NCBI GenBank assembly: GCA_013398055.1
Contig: VZRS01010808.1
Coordinates: 1,343-65,342 of the forward strand
Length of the DNA stretch: 64,000 nucleotides
Direction: 5' to 3'
Source: Ifrita kowaldi
Taxonomy: Eukaryota > Chordata > Aves > Passeriformes > Cinclosomatidae
The stretch's first letter is position 1. Each line of letters starts with the position of its first letter. Made by a program: the position numbers and the translations under genes. Below the pieces are notes generated by a model. It did not search any database. It saw only the letters and a list, made by a program, of their open reading frames with translations, and had not been told where the DNA came from. Positions 1 through 12,211 of this stretch are shown in pieces.

Positions 1-32
<32 letters not shown>

Positions 33-125
33 AAAAAACCCCCCAAACCCCCCCCCCAAAAAACAAACAAAAAACCCCAAACAAAACCAAAAAAAACAAA
101 ACAAACCACCAAAAGAGAGAGAGTG
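1..125. repeat. A/C low-complexity sequence
   Basis: A 31-base A run is followed by alternating runs of A and C, ending in a short GA repeat (113-123). It may be the degraded tail of a retroelement lying outside the window, but no body is visible. Confidence 0.9.
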
Positions 126-559
126 AAAGCAAGCAGCTCGTTTTACCTTCAGCATGTGGCTAATGCTTATTAAAATATTTAACCTTTTATTATGGCACAG
201 AAGCATCTGTTCCAGCAGATCCCGGGGCTTTTCCTGCCTGCCAGCCTCTCCCAGTGAGACTGCCCCTCTGCAAGGGACACCTTATGGAGGGTCCCCACCC
301 GTGCCCGCCGGCACACAGCCACTGCAAGCCCCTGGGTTGATGGGGAGATGCGGCAAAATACTGGGAATTACAGCTCCTGAGGTTGGTGTCTGTGGTTTGC
401 AGCATTTCCAGAGCCTGGTTGGGGCATTGAGTGAGTAAATCCCATGGAGCAGCCCCAAACCTTGTTCTCTGCAGCCATTGCACGTAACATCCTTCCCAGA
501 TAAACATGAAGGGCCCTGCTAGCGAGATCCTGCTCCTGCCAGACTCCTATCAAGACCCT
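126..559. other. Intergenic, no gene recognised
   Basis: Ordinary mixed sequence. The short ORFs on both strands overlap, have no recognisable domain, and are not bounded by splice or promoter signals. Confidence 0.6.
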
Positions 560-905
560 TCCCTTACTGAGAGATGCTCCTGTCTCTTATTGAAACCCCT
601 CTCCTATCAAGATTCCCTCTCCTATCGAGACCCCCTCTCCAGACCACCTCTCCCATCCAGAACCCCTCACTGATATAAATGCCCCCAATGAGACCCCTCC
701 TCTCCTTTTGAGACCCGCCCTCTCCTACGGAGACCCTCTCTCCTATCAAAACCCACCTCTATCAAGACTCTTCCCCTCTTACCGAGACCCCTCTTTCCTA
801 TTGACCCCTCTTTCCTATTGAGACCCCCCTTTCCTATTGAAACCTCCCCTTCTATCAAGATCTCCCTCTCCTATCAAGACCCCCTCCTTTCCTATCAGGA
901 CCCCT
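560..905. repeat. Pyrimidine-rich minisatellite (about 18-20 bp unit)
   Basis: Many diverged copies of a unit close to CTCCTATCAAGACCCC follow each other with strong strand asymmetry (C+T rich on the plus strand). The unit length varies, and the best copies are near 600-640 and 850-900. Minus-strand ORFs through it are repeat translations (RRG/IGE motifs) and are not genes. Confidence 0.88.
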
Positions 906-2599
906 GCTCCAGGGCTGCTTTTGGGAGCCTGGCACCGCAGGGATGAGCCATGGTGAAGGTGAAGCTGTTGTCCCAGCTGACGCCACGCAGGTTATTTGAT
1001 GACAATTAATTAACCCGGGACTGAGAGGTGTATGAGGGGAGCCGGGAGCGCTGCCTGGGGCTGGTGTGGGCATGGAGTGCTCCCAGCTGCCCACTGCCAA
1101 GAGGGGGGGCTCCGATAAATCACCCCCACTTCCAGCATGACTGGGCTCATGGAAAGAGTCTGCTGTGCTGAAGGGCTGGCAGCTGCACAGCTGTGACCCC
1201 TGAATCAAAGAGGAGGCATAAATATAACCATCTACATGATGTGTTTATATACACATCTGTATGGATTTGGGCAGAAGTGACCTGCACCTATGAGCCCATG
1301 TGATCTGTACTGGTGAGGCCAAGGGATGCGTTTCATGCTTGGAAATACAGGAGGGAAAACACTGGAGGAGTGGCCACCATGAAGCAGCTCAGGCTGCTGA
1401 GTGCTCCTGCAGCAGAGGCTGAGCGTGGCCAGGGCCAGCAGTGCTGGGGTGCCAGCGCCAGGGTCACCCTTGGGGGCCAGGGTCCTTTTTATCCTTGTCA
1501 CAATAGCACCAGTGCTCTGCAGCGCTGCTGACAGTACAGGCTGGGGCGGGACAAGCCCTGCCGCAGCCTCCAGAGGAGGGATTTGATGGAAGGGACACAA
1601 TGGAATTGGGAAGGCTGTGGCTGAGCATTTTTGGTCATGCACTGGGGGTAAATGGGAATCTGCAGCAACCTTCGCCTCAGTCTGGTTCCTCCATCCCCCT
1701 CTGTACAGGCAGTGCTGGTGGCACTGAGAAGCGATGTCCCTGTGTGTCCCGGGGAGGCATCTGACATCTCCCTCTGGATGTCACAATGCTGTTCTGATGC
1801 TTCTGATAGAGCTTGGGCACACAAAGTGCTTCCACAGCTCCTCCCCACCAGATCAGCAGTGTCGGGCACTGCAGCCTCTGGGGTCACCCTCAGCTTGGTG
1901 GCACTTTCCTGCACGGAACAATCCAGCCACGCTATCCCTACCCACCCTCCCGCATTTGTACCTGTGTTTCAAGAAACATTTTCCTCCCAGTTGGAGGGAA
2001 AGGCACTTAAGGGGCCACCCTGGCTCACTGAAAAACAAAATAATTAAACTTTTTTTGCTTATTAGTGGAGACAGCCTTATTAGAGATATTTGGTGCTAAT
2101 GACATGCGGGTGCTCTACTCCCACAGAAAACTGCCTTGAAATAAATGGATATACAGCTCAGCTGCTGCCATGCCTTTAACCAGCACTTCCCTCACATTAT
2201 ACAAACTTAATTGGCTCTAAAGTCCTGCTTGTTTTTTGCTTTCTGACATTTACTGACACAAACACCCTCTCCCCTTCATTTAGTCCTGGCCACTTACTCT
2301 TCTCCAGCACTCTGTGGGCAGCTGAACATGGGGATGATAAGGCTTCCCCTGCCCTTGCTCACACCCCCCAATACCTCCCCAAGGTGAATTTGGGCCAGTT
2401 TAAACATAGAGAGCAGAAGTCAAGCTAGGAGGTAATTTCTGCTTGTCTGCAGGTGGTTTCTCACCACAGCATGAAGATTCCCTCAAAAAGCTTCACTCCT
2501 GGGGCAAGGGCCTCACCCTTGGATCCCGGTGCTGCAGAGCTGCTGCTGCTGCTCATGTTCGTGGTTCAGGCTCCAGGGATAACTCTTATTCTTAGTCAT
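906..2599. other. Intergenic, no gene recognised
   Basis: The overlapping ORFs of 60-138 codons on both strands show no known domain and their residue use looks random. An AT-rich stretch at 2035-2240 is the only compositional change. Nothing further is visible. Confidence 0.55.
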
Positions 2600-2853
2600 A
2601 GAAGGGTTTAAACTGACAGAAGGTTTAGATTAGATATTAGGAAAGAATTCTTGACTGTGAGGGTGGTGAGGCCCTGGCACAGGTTGCCCAGAGAAGTTAT
2701 GGCTGCTCCATCCCTGGAAGTGTTCAAGGCCAAATTGGATGGGGGTTGGAGCAACCTGGGACAGTGGAAGGTGTCCCTGCCCATGGCAGGTGTATTGGAG
2801 CCAGATGATCTTTAAGGTCCCTTCCAACCCAAGCTATTCCATGATTCTATGAT
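2600..2853 (+). mobile_element. CR1 LINE, truncated 3' end
   Basis: The segment matches the standard avian CR1 3' end: GATTAGATATTAGGAAAGAA, TGTGAGGGTGGTGAGGC, GGCACAGGTTGCCCAGAGA, CAAGGC...GGATGG, GGTGTCCCTGCCCATGGCAG, GATGATCTTTAAGGTCCCTT. It finishes in the terminal ATTCTATGAT-type repeat (2842-2853). It is 5'-truncated, as almost all CR1 copies are, and carries no reverse transcriptase. Divergence looks moderate. Confidence 0.93.
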
Positions 2854-4734
2854 ACAGCCAGCAGATCCTGAGCCATGGCCTCAGGGTGAGACCCCCAGCT
2901 CGGCCCCCTGTGTCTTTAGTGCCATCACCTCAGTCTTCATCCCTAGTTATTACAAGCAGGTTCCTTGTTGAGGTCTGGCTGCCAGGCAGGGCCTGGAAAA
3001 GGGTGCTTTGCAGGGATGCGTCCAAACTCCAGCACTAGACTGGGTACTGGCACCTCACAGCAGCTCAGCACTGGCAACAGCATCGCCTTTGTCTGCTTTC
3101 AGAGACCTGGAATCTTGACATGTGCTGTGAGGATAAAAAACCCACCCGGGCCGGGGGCTGCTGAGGAGACTTTGAAGCTGATAGCGGCTGAAGGCTTGTG
3201 GGGAGCATCCCGGGAGGCTCCTGCTGCGCTGGGCCAGGTGGAGGGGCGCCTGCAGGCGTACCTGTCTGGGGAGATCAGGGCTCTGGCCTGTCTGCTGCAC
3301 GTCCTGTGAAGGTCACCCGGGCTGTCCCTGTCCTCGGGCTCTCTCCTGGCTGTGCAGACGCTGCCTTTTGTTGGGAGGTAATAGCTGGTGTGTGACTGCA
3401 GCAATAACTCTTCCTCCATTGCCGTGCTTCCTGGCGAGATGGCTGCGGCCAGGTCTGCTGCTCCGTGTGCTCCAGCAGCCTGACCATCTCACTTGGCCTT
3501 CTCCACCATTCCTGGTGATGGAGGGCAGGGCGGTGATGCCCCATCCCCCTGGAGCGGCAGCGTGGGGAGAGTTGCTGTGCCCGGCAGCAGTGCAGTGTGG
3601 AGCAGCTGGAAACTGGAGCACTGAGCCAAATTGCAAACCAGGGCCACGCTGGCACTGCTGCAGAGCAGAGGGACAGCCTGTGTCCTGCTGTGGCCCCTGG
3701 GGACAGGAGCATCAGGAAAGGGCACCTTGCACCGTGCCACTCTTGGTGTGGTGCAGTCAGCAGAGGGGTGTGCTGAGGCCTGTGCTGCTGGCAGCACCCA
3801 AAAACCGTGCCAAACCACTTAGCCTCTTGGACTGGTGAGACTGGGGTCTCATCCAGGTCTTCCTTCAACTCTTGGTAGGTGCACAGCAGCATCCTGGCCG
3901 GGGCACAGGAGGGTACACACACACAAAGGGACAGGTTGGTACCCCCATGGCTGTGCATCCAAGATCCACCCTCACATCCTGGTTTATTACAGCTGGGCTG
4001 CCTCCCTCTGGCACAGGGGACTGCAGAGAGCAGCTGACACTGGTCCGATGACACCCTCAGTGTGAGCCCTCCCAACCCACACCAGGGTAAAGCTTCAAAG
4101 CCAAAGAAAATCCTCTCCAGGGGTTCTGAGTTGAACCAGCACTCTCAGCTCACACCCTGCCTGCACTACCCCTGCTGTGGCAGGAAGATTTTCTGGCCAC
4201 AAAGTCCCATGAGTGCTGCCACCACCCCTGTGCCGGGCACCTACCTCTCCAGCCCTCGGCAGCAGGATGGCCGCTCCCCCTGCCCTTTGATCCTCCCCAT
4301 CAGTGACAGCTTCCCCGAGGATGTTTTGTTGGTGGTGTCACCCTTGACCATTAGCTCTTCACGCATGACTATAACGTGACATCTCTGATGCGGTGCCGCC
4401 AGCAGCCCTCGACTTCAGGGAGCAATTAAAGCCGAGTGAGTCACTGCGGGCGGGAGCAGCTTTGACCACACGTCTCCATCTCCCTCCCAGCCCCAACCCA
4501 CACCACCCTCTCTCCCCAAACATCCCCAGAATACCCTTTGCCCACCTCTTGGGTCCACGTAGCCAGAGGGAAGGGCTGTAGGATGGGCAAGATGGATTCA
4601 GGACCCAGGTTCAGCACCAACAGAAGTTGACCCATCCCTGTCTATGTGGTTTTCGGGGGCACCCCGAATGCTCTGTCCTTGGGAACATCTCATCATGGTT
4701 GGCTTCATCAAGGTATTCCCTGCTCCTGTGCTGC
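2854..4734. other. Intergenic, no gene recognised
   Basis: GC-moderate sequence with a long minus-strand ORF (3275-4075, 266 codons). It has no recognisable domain, a low-complexity residue mix, and overlapping ORFs of similar length on the other strand, so I treat it as chance. Nothing else is visible. Confidence 0.55.
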
Positions 4735-4870
4735 TATTATTTTAAGACCAGGGAGGCCCAGGCAGTGGGGCTTTTATGCGATTAGCTGCTGAGATGAACG
4801 TTAATTAGTTTTCAATTTCCATAAAGTACCCCACTGACAGAAAGATTAGTTAAACCTGCTCATGACTGCG
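4735..4870. promoter_or_regulatory. Enhancer-like AT-rich block with TAAT and TGACAG motifs
   Basis: A sharp AT-rich island in GC-rich surroundings has TTAATTAG (4801-4808), GATTAG motifs and a TALE-type TGACAG (4835-4840). Such composition is common in conserved non-coding elements around developmental transcription factor genes. No alignment was available, so conservation is not shown. Confidence 0.3.
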
Positions 4871-5699
4871 GAGGATCACTCAGAAATTGGGAAGGGTTGG
4901 AGGAGGGGAGAGGGGGCAGGTAGAGGTGGGAGGATGGAAAAGAGGGTCTGAGCTGCACTGCTGAGCCTTGCGGGGGTCAAGAAGGCAGCTGGACTCTGCT
5001 GGCTGCCCATGAGAAATATGAGGGATATAGATATGTGATGAGAGGAGTGGAAAAATAAAATCCAGGGATATTTCTGGGGCCAGACCCCACAGAAAAGGTG
5101 TGTTCCTCTGCCAGGTCTCTGTTGACCCACTCCTTGGGTCCTGAGCTGAGAGGGGAGGCTGAGCCACCTCACCTGGCCATAGCACCCATGGCAAACACAG
5201 CCCCCCAGCTCTGGGGAAGGGGCAGTCATGTTTTGATGCTTTTGTGCATGTCCCCCCTTCCCAAAACCCCCTCCAAAGTAACAACCCCCCGTGTGAGTCG
5301 GTGCAACCCGGGGGTGCTGCAGATCCTCCACGTGACAGCGATGGAAGTGAATTGCAAATGACATTTCATTAACGGCTTGAATAAAGCTGTTTTCCCTCAT
5401 TTCTGCTATGCCCAAAAGCAACCATAGTCTTTCGCACAAAATGCTCTTCAAACCCCAACCCAGCCAAGCTGGGGGGCTCTAAAGGGAGGGGGTTTGCCCC
5501 ACATGTTCCCTCCCCGTCAGTTTCCGGCTTTTGGGACAGAGGAGATGCTCCTTTCAAAAGGAGAGGAAAATAGTGGGCCGAGAGGTGCAGATGCTCCAGG
5601 AGGCATGTCTGTGCTCTGGAGTGAGGCAGAAGGGACGCCTAAATGCTTTTGGAGCAGGTGGGGGCTCCCAAAAGGGAGGGAGAATGACTAAACACCGGG
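4871..5699. other. Intergenic, no gene recognised
   Basis: Mixed sequence with purine-rich runs at 4885-4960 and 5625-5700. ORFs in several frames overlap and none resembles a protein. Confidence 0.55.
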
Positions 5700-6650
5700 A
5701 AAAGGTGTTTAGTGCTTGGGGCAGGCCGGCAAAGCAGGGCCGAGGAGCAGCCACGTGCGGCCAGGAACGCTCAGCACGTGTTTGATGCCGGAGCCCGAGC
5801 GCAGCGGAGTGGGAGCACCGCGGCATCGGCAAACCCACCGGGACCTCAGCGTCGCTGTTCCCCGCCGCTGGAGAGGAGGCGAGAGAGCGGGGAGCAGCGG
5901 ATCGCAGGCTGCGTGGCCCTCCGCGGGGCCGTGCCCAGCTGCCGGGGGTGCGCGGTGGTGGCAGGGAGGGCCGGGGCCGCGGTGCCCTTGGAGCGCGCAG
6001 CTGTGCCCCGCGCCGCGTCCCCTTCCCACGCCAGCTGAGACCCCGGGCGCCTGCTCCGCGCTCTGCGGCGGGGGGAGCGCTGCCCGGCCAGCGTCCCACG
6101 GCTCCCACCCAGAGCACCCCACGAACACCCGCAGCGGGGGCCCTCCAGCCACCAGCGCGGTTTTCCCCCCACGCGGCTGCAGGGACCCCACTCCGCGACC
6201 CACGAGGCCAGGCGGGGCCGGGGCCCCTGTCAGGGCGAGCGGCTCCCGTCCCCGCTTCCGCCTTTGATGTTATTCGGCTGGACAGAGGGATGTCTGGGCG
6301 AATCATTTTCAACGCTCTTCCATATTCATAATGGGCTAAATATAGGGGAGCAACGTGGGACCTGGCGGGCAAAGCCCTCCCCGTGGTCAGAGCCGATGAC
6401 TTCTCCGCCGAGATGAAATGCTGGCGTCAGCCCCGCCGCGGCCCCAGGGCCAGGGGAGCCGCACCCCGCCAGCCCCCCGACCACGGCGCAGTTGTTCAGG
6501 TTTTTTTCTTTTAGCTCCCGGTGGCCAAATTCAAAGTCACGTTTTGAGCTGGTCGAGGGAGTCGGCGGAGCAGCCCGGGAGGGGGTCTGCCAGCCCCGGC
6601 ACCCCCCGCCCTCCTCCCGGTCCTCTTCTTCATTAAGCGAGAAGGTTAAT
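5700..6650. promoter_or_regulatory. Orphan CpG-rich island
   Basis: About 950 bp dense in CG dinucleotides and GC boxes (CCGCCC/GGGCGG types), flanked by CpG-poor DNA. Its right part contains a TCF/LEF-type CTTTGAT (6262-6268) and an exact MEF2 consensus CTAAATATAG (6336-6345) inside an AT-rich patch. ORFs up to 272 codons cross it on both strands, but they are proline/arginine/glycine-rich CpG translations without domains. It lies about 25 kb beyond the 3' end of LMX1A. It could be the promoter of an unannotated RNA, a distal enhancer, or an unmethylated developmental CpG island. Confidence 0.6.
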
Positions 6651-8155
6651 GATTTCAATTAGGGAGAAGGCAAGCAGCTAAATGAGTATAAATAAAGCTT
6701 TTTCTGAGCCGTGGCAGGGAATGGGCAGGAAGATTGTGGGGGGAAGCGAGACTTATGGGACCAGAGTGGGGCTCCTACAGAAAACTACCCACAGCAGGAG
6801 AAAGTGCTGCCCATCCCACTGTGCTGGGCCCTTCACTAGTCCCAGGCTGAGGTGCTTACAAAAATATTAACAAAGTGGTGACTTCTGCCTCCCCTGCTGA
6901 AATTCCCCAAGGAATAAAGTCACCATGAGTGCGACCCTGGCTGCCCTTCAGCCCTGGCAGAGCTCCACTTGCTTGCTGGCTCCAGCGGTCCTGAGCCATG
7001 CCTGTGGCCAAAGCTGTCCTCAGCTTGATTCACACCAAGAAAAAGTACTGTAGAAAGTTAGAACTAGCCCTGTATTATGGGAAAAGATGCAGGTCCCCCG
7101 AAGTTTCACAGGGCCTTGGCAGCTGTAGTGAAACTGGCACTTAGTGTACACAGAAAAGGCCGTGGATATAATCATGTCTGGCAAACAGAACTTGCAATAT
7201 TATGGATAACTTCTAATAAACTTATTCCAGAGTAAATATGCTGGTCTCCCTCACCGAGGTGTCCCTGCCAGTTTGTGGTGAGAGGTGGGAAGGTGAGCCC
7301 TGGCAGAGCATCCCAAGGAACTCCCCTGGAAGGAACATGGGGGGCTGCCCCTCCTTGTTCCCACTGCGTTGAACACTGCCAAGTTTCCTGGTTCAGCTCC
7401 CAGGATGGCTTTTTTCCACAGATGCACACAAGCCTGTGACATCGGTTGGGTGTGATGGCTCCTGGGGACAGTGGGAAAGCCCAGGCTGCAGCAGAGGTGT
7501 GTGGCCAAGTCCTGGGTAAAGTCACATTCAGGGGTATGACCATGGGAAGCAGGTTCAATTTCCTCCCCTGCTGTGAGTTTGCAATTCAGTGTGAGACAAG
7601 GCGAGAAAAGAAATGGAGGGGGTTGGTGTTCTGGGGGTTGAATTAACATATTTTGGGGCACCTGGTGTTCAAATAGCAAAGCATGTCCCTTCCAGCACGA
7701 ACAGATCAGCTGCTACACTGGGCTGGTTTAGCAGAAACTCAGAGTTTATGCTTAATACGAGCAGTTTCACTGAATGCAAAGCAGAAAAGATACAGAAGGT
7801 TGTGTGTGTGTGTCTCCCCTGTGCCACAGCACAGAAACACAGGCACAAATGGGCTGGCTAGAACCAGCCCATCAGTCCACCCAGAGATTCAGTGCAGACA
7901 CATCTGCTGATGTCTCAGGGACCCCAGAGCTTCTCTGCCCTCTCTAACCCAACCTGCACTCACCAGCAGTGAGTGGCTCCAGGTCTAGTGGTGAAGAAGA
8001 CCCTGGATTCATCTCAGCAGCAGGGATGGGAATGGTCCATGAGGCTGGCATTGGCCAGGGCTGCGGGATGCCAGTGTCAAGAGGATGATGGTGCTGCTCA
8101 GCTGCTGCAATGATAAGTCGTGCCCTTGGCATCCTCCAGGACATTTTCCCTTTGT
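6651..8155. other. Intergenic, no gene recognised
   Basis: It starts with an AT-rich run (6640-6720) containing TTAATGATTTCAATTAGG, which may belong to the regulatory block before it. The rest is ordinary sequence with a short GT repeat (7800-7812). Confidence 0.5.
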
Positions 8156-8166
8156 GAGAAACTCAG

Positions 8167-8198
8167 CAATATCTTTCCCCCCTCCCCCCCTCCCCCAG
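8167..8198. repeat. Poly-C tract
   Basis: Runs of six or more C interrupted by single T bases, followed by AGAAAG. Simple repeat. Confidence 0.85.
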
Positions 8199-8199
8199 A

Positions 8200-8640
8200 A
8201 AGTATTCCGTGACTCATGGAAAAGGTAAGATAAAATACAGCCCCCACACTTGAATAGATATGTGGCTATTTTAATAGATGAGGCAATAAATAAAACCTGG
8301 TAGAGATTTTTCAAGTTTTCGTTCATTTTTGATAGAGAGAAATTACTCCTTTTCCTCCATAAATATAAAAAAAAAAGTTCTCACCATGGAGCTGGGAGCT
8401 CCCAGCCCAATTTCTAGGTGCCCCAGTTTCACCCTAAGGCACCCAAAGTGCCTTTTAAAGCCCCGGCTCTGGGAACCGAGAGCTTAGGTGTCAGAAAGCA
8501 ACCATGACAAACTTTCCAGCTGTCTTGGAGGGAAACCAAGCACCCTAAAAGCCCCAATCCTGGGATGATTTATTTTAATTAGTTCGATTCACTTACGGCA
8601 TGCAGTGTTTAAAAATAAGCATTTTAGGCTGATCCCCTGA
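8200..8640. promoter_or_regulatory. Two AT-rich enhancer-like patches
   Basis: 8245-8375 (ATTTTAATAGATGAGGCAAT, ATAAATAAAA) and 8563-8635 (TAATTA at 8576-8581, then TTTAAAAATAAGCATTTTAG) stand out as AT-rich in a GC-richer region. Only composition and TAAT motifs support a regulatory reading. Confidence 0.22.
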
Positions 8641-11600
8641 TCTCAGAAAGGCTGAGCTCGGCAGCACGGGGTCGCCGTGCCTGTCTCCTCTTTTAAGTGT
8701 CAAACATGGGGACGTCTTGAGGGGCTCAGGCAGCTTCTCCTCTCTGCCGGCAAGAACCTTCTCAGTGCCAGCCATGGCACAGCAGCGTCCCAAAACTCAG
8801 CCCTGGACCTCCCAAATGCCTTTGAGTTCACCTTTGAGATACATTTAGTAACTTGCCTTAATATTGATGCCCTCCACACACAGAAGGACTCTCAGCCTTG
8901 GCCAGCATAATTATGTGTTCAATATTAACAGTCTCCATCCGTCAAAGCTTGCTGGTGCCTGCCCGTCCTCATCCCACAGGACTGGGCGAGAGCTCCACCA
9001 CTCCCAAGTGGTGTCCGCCTGCCCCTGGAAAACCCTCTGGAGAAGCCAAGGTGGGTTTTAGACCATCTTCAAGCAGTTCAGGGATGAGACTGAAACACCA
9101 GGAGGTGCCAGTCGCCAGCCAGAAAGGATCATTGCTCTCGACTCATCAGTCTCTTCCTGGCTGGTGGACCACGCGAGCACCAAGATGGCTTTGGCCAGCC
9201 CAAACGAGAGTGACACTTGGTGGCCAGAAGACCCAACCAAAGAGGATGACGCAGTGAAGGACCTACAGCCGTATCTCACATGGCATCAGGGAAATATCGT
9301 CAGGAGCTTCTTGGTGTGGCATGTGCAGGTTTGGGACACCTTCGCAGGGCTGCAGATGGCCCCAGCCATGCAGCCCAGATTTACTCTTCCCCAATACCAT
9401 TGGGAACTCACTTGTTTGAACACAGACAGGTCCACATGCATGGACTGGGCTAAGTGGTGGCCACAGAGAGGGGCCCAAGGGCTGTCCCTCCATCCCATGC
9501 ATGAACCTCTTGCGTCACACAGAGCTGTGCCAGTGACTTTGTCCAGGGAAGTCACACCCTCACCATCAGCAAATCGTGGCCAGACTGGTGACATGAGCAT
9601 TCCCTTTGCCAGCCAGGACCCCCACTCATTGCAGAGTGTCCAGGCAGCCCCTGGAACAACAGTCTCTGTGAGGATGGCAAAGCAAGATAAAAGGGCTTTT
9701 TCTAGTTGATCCTCTATGCTATTAGGGCCTTTTCCTCTGGGTAAGCACAAAGTCTGTCTCTTTCCTGGCTGTTATTAAAAGTCAGGGCTAAAATCCCTTT
9801 GGGAATGGGGAAGGCAGATAATCCTCACTCCTCCTGACCTTCTTTCCCTTCTCGTTTTGCAAGCTTATTGCAACTCCTTGGGAGGAGCTGCTCTATCTGT
9901 TACACTTCTTCTCCTCCAAAAAGAGACTCCCAAAATAGAATTTGCACCAGGGATCGGCCGGAAGGGTCACAACAGCTGGAGTCAACTGCCCCCCAAGCAG
10001 CCCGGGCTGGATGGGTAACGCCTTCCATAAACAGCAGCTACAGAGTCAGCTGGCAATATACATCTTAAATCTACCAGAAGGGCAAAAAAGGAAGGGGGGA
10101 AAAAAGGGGAAAAATATGCCTTAAACCATCAAACGTCTCTGCTATTCCTCCTCTGGAGAATAAACAGCTCAGAGCAGTTTACTCTTCCCTTCCACAGAAT
10201 CGCAGACATCTGTCCCCAAGGCTGCGGAGCCGCGTGATGAACTGCAGCAGTGGGAGGGGGGGTGTGTCTGCCTCTGCTTTTCCAAAAGCCCCCAGCTCCG
10301 GGGTTTTACGCCAAGAAAGCGCTGACGCAGCTCTCGAGGTGCAGGGGATGGGAGAGGAGCCAAGCCGGGAAGGGAGAGCTGCAGACCGAGACACTCCTGC
10401 GCTGGGATATGTGCCTGTAATGGCAGGTTAATCACTTCTATCGCTGCTGATTTAGGGTGGGGAATGTCGAAATCCCAGGGCTGCCGGGCGGGTTGTGCGT
10501 GGCTCCAGCTACCTCTAGTGGAAAGCAGGCAGAAGCGGCACCGCGGCCACTCCAAGGGGCTCCGCATCCCCCTGTCTGCAAGTCTTATTGCATCATTTAC
10601 CCGCGAAAAACACTTCATCCCATCACTCTCAGCCCAAACACAGTTTATGTGACTAAGTTTAGGAATTGTTGTGGGTTTGGGTGGCTTTTCTCTTCCAGGA
10701 AAACCAATACCTGCTTATCCCACAAGAATGGGCTGGCTGCAGAAGATCCACGTTGTTTAAGACCTCGGTAAACTGCTCCCAGCAGGTATTTTGCAGGACC
10801 ACAAGCAGGGTCAGAGACCCATTTTTCCCGGGGTGACTGTCCTGGCAGGGGTCTGTGACCTCCCTGTGAAGACACTCAGTGAGGCTGGGAGCAGAAGGAC
10901 AGGCATCTTTCTCCTGGAATGTGCTGTGCTGTCACCAGCCACCGAGACACATTCTCAATTAGCACTGAAACCTGGATATGAACAAGGAAAAGCAGTGCTA
11001 AGTGAGGAACTTTTCACTGTCAGCACTGCAATAAGCAGACGCTCACTGCAGAGGTGGATGGTGGCAAGGAGCTGCCAAAAACTTTAGGGACGAGCAGGAC
11101 AAGCATTCCTCTGCTGGCAAAGTGCTTCCATGGCGTATCTGTGCCCAGGAAAAAGGCCCTTTCACTGGATTTTCTAGCTGCAACCCCATGGAGACCAAAC
11201 CCACTTCTTGTTTCCTTCTAGCCTCGAAACCTATTGTATTTTCCACAAGCACTGAAGTGATTTCATTTCAAAAAAGAAAGGAAAGTTACTTACTCATTCA
11301 CATGAATCCGGGAGCTGACACTTTCCAAAATGTCCCCACAGTGATTGCCCTTCACGGCCCCAAACAGCAAAGCAGGAAGAAGAGGCAGCAGCTAAAGTCT
11401 CAGGAGGGGCCCTCAACTCCCCAACCCCACAAGGTCCTGCACCCAGAAACTATTGCTGTACACATAGCCTTTGAAATTATATACACAAATAAAATTATAA
11501 AGAAACAGAAATATTTTACCTCCAGTAAGCTCTGGCTTTGCCGGGGAGAGAACTTTTTAGAATAAAGCTGAGCCAGGCAGCTGGAAAGAGTGGCAGTCAG

Positions 11601-11764
11601 TGGCACCCAAAACAGAAACCACTTTTTCATGCTGTTGTTTGCACTGTCACCTGAAGGCAAGGGAAGGAGGCTGTGCCATTACCCCCCACAGGTCCAGAAG
11701 TCCCTGAAAACCATTGCAAAAAAATGGTTAACAAGCTCCAAGTGTCGGGGACAAGTGGGGCTGA
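8641..11764. other. Intergenic, no gene recognised
   Basis: Mixed sequence. ORFs up to 181 codons (9164-9709 plus strand) lack domains and overlap minus-strand ORFs of similar length. AT-rich patches at 8835-8945 and 11455-11530 and an A/G-rich run at 10080-10125 are noted without interpretation. Confidence 0.5.
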
Positions 11765-11935
11765 TGGGAAGGATTAGACATTAATGAGAGCCATCTTCTA
11801 AAGCATCCATCACTCCGCTTTCATGGGTTTCTTAATGTGGTGGGAACTCTGCCATAGCTGGATTCTTTTTATTTAAAGCAGAGATAAAAAGCTGGAGAGG
11901 TATTAATATTAATTAAGAGACAGACATTCGCAGAA
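11765..11935. promoter_or_regulatory. Enhancer-like block rich in TAAT
   Basis: ACATTAATGAGAGCC (near 11780), a STAT/ETS-free AT-rich centre, and TATTAATATTAATTAA (11901-11916) give several homeodomain-type cores within 150 bp. Low-confidence compositional call. Confidence 0.28.
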
Positions 11936-12182
11936 ACTTTCCTTACCCCGCATCACACCCAGCTCTCAGTCCCACTTCAGGGAACAACCAGATTTTTTCC
12001 AGAAAGAACTAAATTGTTCTGCAGAATTTATGAGTCTTTGTCACTTTTGCTGGGACTTTCATCCCACAGGGGAGGAAGTGAAGGCTGCACCAGATGAAAG
12101 CTGCTCACAACCCAATTCTCTGTCCTGGGGTGTCTTGCAAATATTTCCATTTTTCTTGAAATTCCCTGTGGAATTTCTGAAA

Positions 12183-12211
12183 GGGGGGGGGGGGGGANNN
12201 NNNNNNNNNNN
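12183..12211. other. Assembly gap of 14 N after a poly-G run
   Basis: Fourteen consecutive G (12183-12196) and one A run directly into N at 12198-12211, then GGG. The gap is best read as a sequencing or base-calling failure at a homopolymer. Confidence 0.95.

Noticed and set aside
3275..4075. 266-codon minus-strand ORF as a gene
   Set aside because: No recognisable domain, overlapping plus-strand ORFs of comparable length, and no splice or promoter context.
5554..6372. 272-codon minus-strand ORF as a gene
   Set aside because: It lies across a CpG island, with similarly long ORFs in several other frames. Its residues are mostly P/R/G/A/S and it has no domain.
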